This document shows, one piece after another, positions 59,344 through 64,000 of a stretch of 64,000 nucleotides of DNA (within the stretch, counting starts at the first letter, position 1; each line of letters opens with the position of its first letter). Below the pieces are notes generated by a model. It was not told where the DNA came from. It ran no database searches and worked only from the letters and a program-made list of their open reading frames with translations. The DNA is from Cololabis saira (taxonomy: Eukaryota > Chordata > Actinopteri > Beloniformes > Belonidae), in contig NC_084597.1 of the NCBI RefSeq assembly GCF_033807715.1, positions 11,706,670 to 11,770,669 of the forward strand, written 5' to 3'. Position numbers and translations under genes: made by a program.

Positions 59344-60734
59344 CTAGCGCCGTCTCCCCCGGCCTCTGGACGTGCCGGGGGGGCGATGGTCGAGGCCAAC
59401 ACCCCGACGCTGCTGGGGCGGTCCGCGCACAGGGGGGCGAAACCCCCCGGCAGGCTGTCCAACGGGCCGTTGGGAGCTGCGCTGGCTCCTGCGGGCAGGA
59501 GGCTGGGGGCGACGTCCAGGGGCAGACGAAGGGCCCCTCGGTGTACTGGAAGCGGGCGCCCTCCTGTGAAGGTGCACCAGTCGCTGCCTGGTCTCATCGG
59601 CCAGGGCAGTGCGGTTCAGAGCTTCCAGGGCAGTTGCCCCAAACAGCTCCCCCGGTTCTGCCGGTGCCTGACGAAGAACCCTACGAGCAGTCTCTGTCAG
59701 GGGTGACTGCGCCAGCCAGACATGACGGCGCGTGTGCACCAGGGTGGACATCAGCCGCCCCAGTTCCCTCGTCTGGGAGGCAAAAGCCTGTAGGGACACA
59801 TCACACAAGTCCCGTGTGGAATCATCCACCTGTGCATCCTGCAGGGAGGTGGAGAGGGCCAGTAGCAGATGAGAAAGGGTGTTCCCCAGCCAGCCGATGC
59901 GCGCCGCTGTTTCATAAGCCCTACAAATATGCCCATCAGTAACCCTACACTGGGTAGAGGGGCACTTGGGATCTGGCTTCAAAGCCTCATCAGGAGCCAC
60001 TGTGCTGCAATGGAGGGCTCGATGGGGGGCATGTGGTGGAGACCAGCCACTGCAGCGTCCTCCATCGCCGTCAGAGCACGGTCATCAGCTGTTAGCCTGG
60101 AGAGGGCTGTGACATCTCTCCAGCATGAGTGCAGCTCCCTCAAAAAATCCGACGAAGGCGGAATGGTGAATTCCACCGGAGAAGGATTGCGCCTGTGGAA
60201 GGCGCTAGAGGCCACCTCCGCACGCGGTGCATCCAGCTGCAAGTGTGCCAGGGCAGTGCGGATAATGCTCTGCACGGAGGAACAAACCGTCCCCTCCCCA
60301 GAGCTCTGGGCAGATGAGTGCGAGGAGAACCCCGAGCGCTGTGAGGCCGGGTCCCCTGATGACACGTTGAACTGGCTCGCCGAGGCTGCAATGGAGATTG
60401 CGTCCTCTGGCAGCGGCGGTGGCGACCCCAGAGCAAACTCTGGCACGGCAGGTTCCACCTGGCCAGTACCAGGTTGCAGATTGAGGAGGAGCGCCTTCAT
60501 CTGCTCCATGTCGGCAGCCAAGCGATCTACCTTCGAGGAGAGCTGGCTCGTCATCCGCCGTCGTTTGGGGGCCCCCACCACTCTCTTCGCCGATCGCTTC
60601 AGCGAAGACCCCGGCTGGGATGAGGGGAGGCTGGCCGACGGCCCCGGCTGCTCAGGGCCCAGGCATGACACGCAGAGGTCCTGGTCAACCGCAGGATCCA
60701 GGGAGGCCATGCACCCTGGGCATGAACGCTCCAT
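59344..60734 (-). pseudogene. gag of the DIRS element, one frameshift
   Basis: ATG at 60734 begins MERSCPGCMASLDPAVDQD with LCVSC: two CxxC pairs of the DIRS gag start. KRSAKRVVGAPKRRRMTS is a basic stretch; a coiled-coil-like segment VDRLAADMEQMKALLLNL follows. Near 60000 the frame stops (AAQWLLMRL) while another frame goes on with APDEALKPDPKCPSTQCRVT ... RELGRLMSTLVHTRRHVWL to 59344. Two frames sharing one protein imply a small indel. The upstream open region to 60848 is minisatellite. Confidence 0.7.
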
Positions 60735-61365
60735 CACAGGGACCGGTGGGAGAGGGAGCGGACACGCTGCCGTCACCACGGATGTGCTGGCAGGAGAGAG
60801 GAGCGGACACGCTGCCGTCCACACGAATGTGTCGGTGGGAGCGGTCACGCTGCCGTCCCACGGATGTGCCGGTGGGAGAGGGGAGCGGACGCGCTGCAGT
60901 CACCACGTAGGTGTCGGTGGGAGAGGGGAGCGGAAACGCTGCCGTCACCACAGCGAGCACGCTGCCGTCACCACCAATATGAAGGCGGGAGAGGGGAGGG
61001 CCACGCTACCGTCAGCACGGATGTGTCAGTGGGAGAGGGGAGCGGAAACGCTGCCGTCACCACAGCGAGCACGCTGCCGTCACCACCGATATGCAGGTGG
61101 GAGAGGGGAGCAGCCACGCTACCGTCAGCACGGATGTGTCAGTGGGAGAGGGGAGCGGAAACGCTGCCGTCACCACAGCGAGCACGCTGCCGTCACCACC
61201 GATATGCAGGTGGGAGAGGGGAGCAGCCACGCTACTGTCAATATGGGTGTGTCAGTGGGAGAGGGGAGCGGAAACGCTGCCGTCACCACAGCGAGCACGC
61301 TGCCGTCACCGCCAATATGCCGGCGGGAGAGGGGAGGGCCACGCTGCCGTCACCACGGCTATGAG
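60720..61365. repeat. Minisatellite in the DIRS 5' leader
   Basis: Tandem units of about 120 bp (about 60915-61350, some four units) with the core GGGAGCGGAAACGCTGCCGT and GCGAGCACGCTGCCGTCACC, plus shorter relatives (60740-60915) and scattered single units to 61760. Long open frames on the plus strand come from this periodicity. Confidence 0.8.
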
Positions 61366-62129
61366 AAAAGGCAAAAAAGGCGTCTTTACTCAAAAAGAAG
61401 AGAACAATCCTCTCTTGTTTCTTTTCCTTTTTTTTTTTTTTTTTTTTTAAGAAAAAAATAAAAAATAACTGCAAGGAAAAATAACAATATCACATCGGTA
61501 AGTGGGAGAGGGAGCAAATGCTGCCGTCACCCTGAACGAGCCGGTGGGAGAGGGAGCGGAAACGCTGCCGTCACCACGGCCGCAAAACAGGGAAAAAGGC
61601 GCTGTTCTTTTCCTTTCTTATATTATTTATTATTATTTTTTTTAAAGAAAAAATAATCTGCAAGGAAAAAAATAATGTTGTCACTTTAATAAAGTGGGAG
61701 AGGGAGCGAAACGCTGCCGTCACCACAAGTGTGCCGGTGGGAGAGGGGCGTGGCCTTCACCACGGCTGTAAGAAGGACAAAAAAAAGGTGTTTTTTTTTT
61801 TTTTTAAATAATCCCTTTCTGTCTTTTTTTTTTTTTTTTTTTTTTTTGCAGAAAAAATAACTGCACAGAATATTCAGGTGTCGGGCGCAGCCAACAGCTT
61901 ACCTTCTGCCAGCTGGCCCAGGGGGGCGGGGCGGGGAGACGCCGCCGCCGCCGCAACGAACACCAATAAATACCGCGTGGCCACAGCCTCTCGGAGGACG
62001 ACAGAGATCGTTACTCCTACCTTACGGCACGAAGCTGCACAGAGGCCGGCGGTTTTAGGGAGGAAAGAAAGAAGCTTTTAACCAGCCTTCTATTTCCGTC
62101 CTGTACTTCAGCGCGATGCGAGAAGAATG
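61366..62129 (-). other. DIRS 5' untranslated region
   Basis: Between the minisatellite and the right ITR: T-rich tracts (61425-61448, 61790-61850), single minisatellite units, and a G/C-rich block at 61915-61950. No coding seen. Confidence 0.5.
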
Positions 62130-62277
62130 AGGAGCCGATCCCATGCTTGACCCCGGAAGATATACCCCTTCCGGGGGTCATGCAGGGGTCACGGGTGACG
62201 TGACATTGTTGGTATTGTACTCGACATGCGCATGCGCGAGGGGAGATATCCAGTGCTTACAGCACCGCCTGGCGGTC
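62130..62277 (-). repeat. DIRS right inverted terminal repeat
   Basis: Inverted partner of 56237-56384. It is followed by AGTAGGGACGAAATAGAAC, the element terminus. Confidence 0.9.
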
Positions 62278-62669
62278 AGTAGGGACGAAATAGAACAACA
62301 ATTTCCACCTGTTTCAAGTAGATTTTCACTTGAAATAAGTAGAAAAATCTGCATGTGGAACAAGATTTTTTTGCTTGTAATGAGAAGATAAATCTTGTCC
62401 CACTGGCAGATTTTTCTACTTATTTCAAGTGAAAATCTACTTGAAACAAGTGAAAATTGTCAAATAAGTTATTTTTCTGGTGTTATTTTTCTGGTGATGA
62501 CTCTAAATGTTGAAATAGCAGTAAAACCACATTCATTGATGAAATGACATAAGGGATGGAAAGGGGGGATGGCAGTTTTACAGGGGGGATGATTTGGACT
62601 GTTTTTATTTCAGGGGGGATGCCCCCTCATCCCCCCTCATCCCCCCTCACCTCCAGTACTGGCTATAGG

Positions 62670-63560
62670 GACTAAAGTAATACTTTTGAACAGACATTTG
62701 ATCACTTCGGGACAAAAATCAGAAACTACAGAATTATTTCAAATATTTGCAATCCTTGAGAATGTTGTACATTTCTCCAAAAACATTACCAAGAGCACAA
62801 TTTCCTTCTCACACAATGAGATAAAAGGAATTTAATTAAACAAATGATGTAAAATGTAGTGGGGGATTTTCATCTTGAGGAAAGTGGTGAAGATTGTTGC
62901 TTTTGTACAGAACTATAAAAACCAAATGTGGAAACCACAAAGCTGTTGGAAAGAAATGTCTCATTCAATGTTTCAAGTGTTCAAACTTTCAGAGAATTAT
63001 AAAAAGGTTTATAAAACTGCAATCAGCTTTGTACATGTACATATCTATGGCCATAGATAGATCCACTGGAAGGATCTGTCCATGTGAGGTGTCAATTATA
63101 CTTAGAATTTAAGCCTTAAAAATCTTGACTGTCCCCTCTCACAGCAGGGTTGTGGTAATCAGCTTCCAGACAGCACTTCAAGAGCGGTAGGTCATTTTGC
63201 TCAGCGTAACACCGTGGGCTGCACATCCTTACCTCTTTCAGGTTTCCTGTGAATAGTCCTGCTCGGACAGACAATAAAGACTATAAAGCTCAGCTGGCAT
63301 CTCTTTAACTTTATACTTGCATTCATCACCAAAGAAAACCGGCCTCCTAACACCGAGCCATTCTTGTCAGTGCTTCCACGTGTACTCCTGAAAGCTATAC
63401 CATCTCCAGCTTCACACTCAGCCATTTCCTAAGATAAATGTCAGCTACTTCTATCACTTTGACACAAAGCAGGTTATTTTAACAGGATTATGTTCCCATA
63501 ATGACATGCTAATGGATACGTTGACAAAATGTGTCCTCAAAAAAGTAAAAGAAAAACTGT
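62670..63560 (+). other. Intergenic spacer: nothing recognised
   Basis: About 0.9 kb of unique-looking DNA without supported genes or TE ends. Confidence 0.45.
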
Positions 63561-63568
63561 CTGCATAC

Positions 63569-63954
63569 TAGGAATGGGTGATATTTTACCGTTCACGATA
63601 AACCGTCCAAAAAATTCCCCACGGTAAGAATTTGTCATCTCGTGGTAAAAATGATAAATTCCCGTTGATGATGTTTTTGTGTAAAGATGATTTATGGAAG
63701 GAAGGAAGGAAGGAAGGAAGGAAGGAAGGAAGGAAGGAAGGAAGGAAGGAAGGAAGGAAGGAAGGAAGGAAGGAAGGAAGGAAGGAAGGAAGGAAAGCTA
63801 TGAGTCTGAAAGGAAGGAAGGAAGGAAGGAAGGAAGGAAGGAAGGAAGGAAGGAAGGAAGGAAGGAAGGAAGGAAGGAAGGAAGGAAGGAAGGAAGGAAG
63901 GAAGGAAGGAAGGAAGGAAGGAAGGAAGGAAGGAAGGAAGGAAGGAAGGAAGGA

Positions 63955-63998
<44 letters not shown>

Positions 63999-64000
63999 AA
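63569..64000 (+). mobile_element. Second copy of the TAGGAATGGGTGATA hAT-type MITE, cut by the window edge
   Basis: 63569-63697 matches 44789-44920 with few changes (TAGGAATGGGTGATATTTTA, then ATGATGTTTTTGTGTAAAG). The right end is outside the window. Confidence 0.85.
63694..64000 (+). repeat. (GGAA)n then (GAAA)n satellite
   Basis: GGAA repeats from 63694 to about 63955, one spacer AGCTATGAGTCTGAAA at 63796-63811, then GAAA repeats to the end of the window. Confidence 0.95.

Larger units (their letters stand above)
56197..62296 (-). mobile_element. DIRS-type tyrosine-recombinase retrotransposon, 6.1 kb
   Basis: Minus-strand order gag, RT/RNase H, tyrosine recombinase. Inverted terminal repeats: 56237-56384 and 62130-62277 (148 bp). 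An internal complementary region at 56426-56523, next to the 3' end, is complementary first to the left end (56194-56247) and then to the right end (62250-62296), sharing one GTT: the DIRS layout for a circular intermediate. No TSD; AAC stands at both ends (56194-56196 and 62294-62296). gag and RT frames are damaged, the recombinase looks whole. Confidence 0.92.
55189..62661 (+). mobile_element. hAT-type MITE (CAGTACT family) enlarged to 7.5 kb by two nested insertions
   Basis: Outer ends CAGTACTTGAGTTG / CTCCAGTACTG with TSD gctatagg at 55181-55188 and 62662-62669. Sequence outside the insertions is co-linear with the 751-bp copy at 23528. Insertions: MITE 55365-55972 and DIRS-type element 56197-62296. 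Confidence 0.92.

Noticed and set aside
57651..59597. N-terminal two thirds of a 1009-codon minus-strand frame
   Set aside because: Except for the short pol segment at 59340-59215 it is a second frame under RT/RNase H, with Gly/Pro/Arg-rich low-information sequence; only the recombinase part is supported.
59869..61461. 530-codon plus-strand frame
   Set aside because: Antisense to gag and made periodic by the leader minisatellite (WERGAETLPSP-type repeats); no domain.
62894..63425. Short frames in the last spacer
   Set aside because: No family resemblance and no splice or TE context.

Overview
This window is teleost-type nuclear DNA. It carries one vertebrate gene with 22 coding exons, GT-AG introns full of transposable elements (TEs), TE families of fish type (hAT MITEs, CR1/L2/Rex-type and RTE-type LINEs, a DIRS retrotransposon), and no bacterial operon structure. 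Species cannot be fixed from the sequence. All calls come from hand translation, splice-site reading and end/target-site-duplication (TSD) matching; no database was searched.

The gene occupies 4862-40365 on the + strand. Its 22 exons join in frame to 940 codons of a thrombospondin of the pentameric class: signal peptide, TSPN domain, coiled coil with a CQAC pair, four EGF-like modules, type-3 calcium repeats and the C-terminal lectin-like domain. The C-terminus and the conserved blocks fit thrombospondin-4 (thbs4; a or b paralog not resolved). Most of the 35.5 kb is intron, and the long introns (1, 2, 4, 7, 8, 12-14, 16, 17, 20, 21) are stacked with TEs, many with exact TSDs.

TE layout inside or before the gene: an RTE-type LINE relic split by a MITE (about 0.3-1.4 kb); two foldback MITEs of a TACGACGG family (1.4-4.1 kb; two more copies at 15.8 and 53.6 kb); hAT MITEs throughout; a solo LTR holding a MITE that holds another MITE (11.2-12.3 kb); LINE 3' ends in introns 4, 13 and 21; and four copies of a CAGGGGTCGGC hAT family whose interior is an expanded 20-bp minisatellite (a fifth copy lies 3' of the gene).

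Downstream, 40.4-64 kb holds almost only TEs. Two large composites stand out. (1) 44789-53467 is a hAT-like element (8-bp TSD) containing a 7.7-kb DNA transposon (45616-53294) with 1.37-kb, nearly identical terminal inverted repeats, a C-terminal integrase-like transposase fragment, and on the opposite strand a HECT-type ubiquitin-ligase C-lobe. Its ends (TAC...) and 6-bp TSD resemble the IS3EU superfamily. (2) 55189-62661 is a hAT MITE containing a 6-bp-TSD MITE and a 6.1-kb DIRS-type tyrosine-recombinase retrotransposon with inverted terminal repeats and an internal complementary region. A second, empty copy of the host MITE at 23.5 kb gives the empty site for both insertions.

No tRNA, rRNA, CRISPR array or second host gene could be supported.
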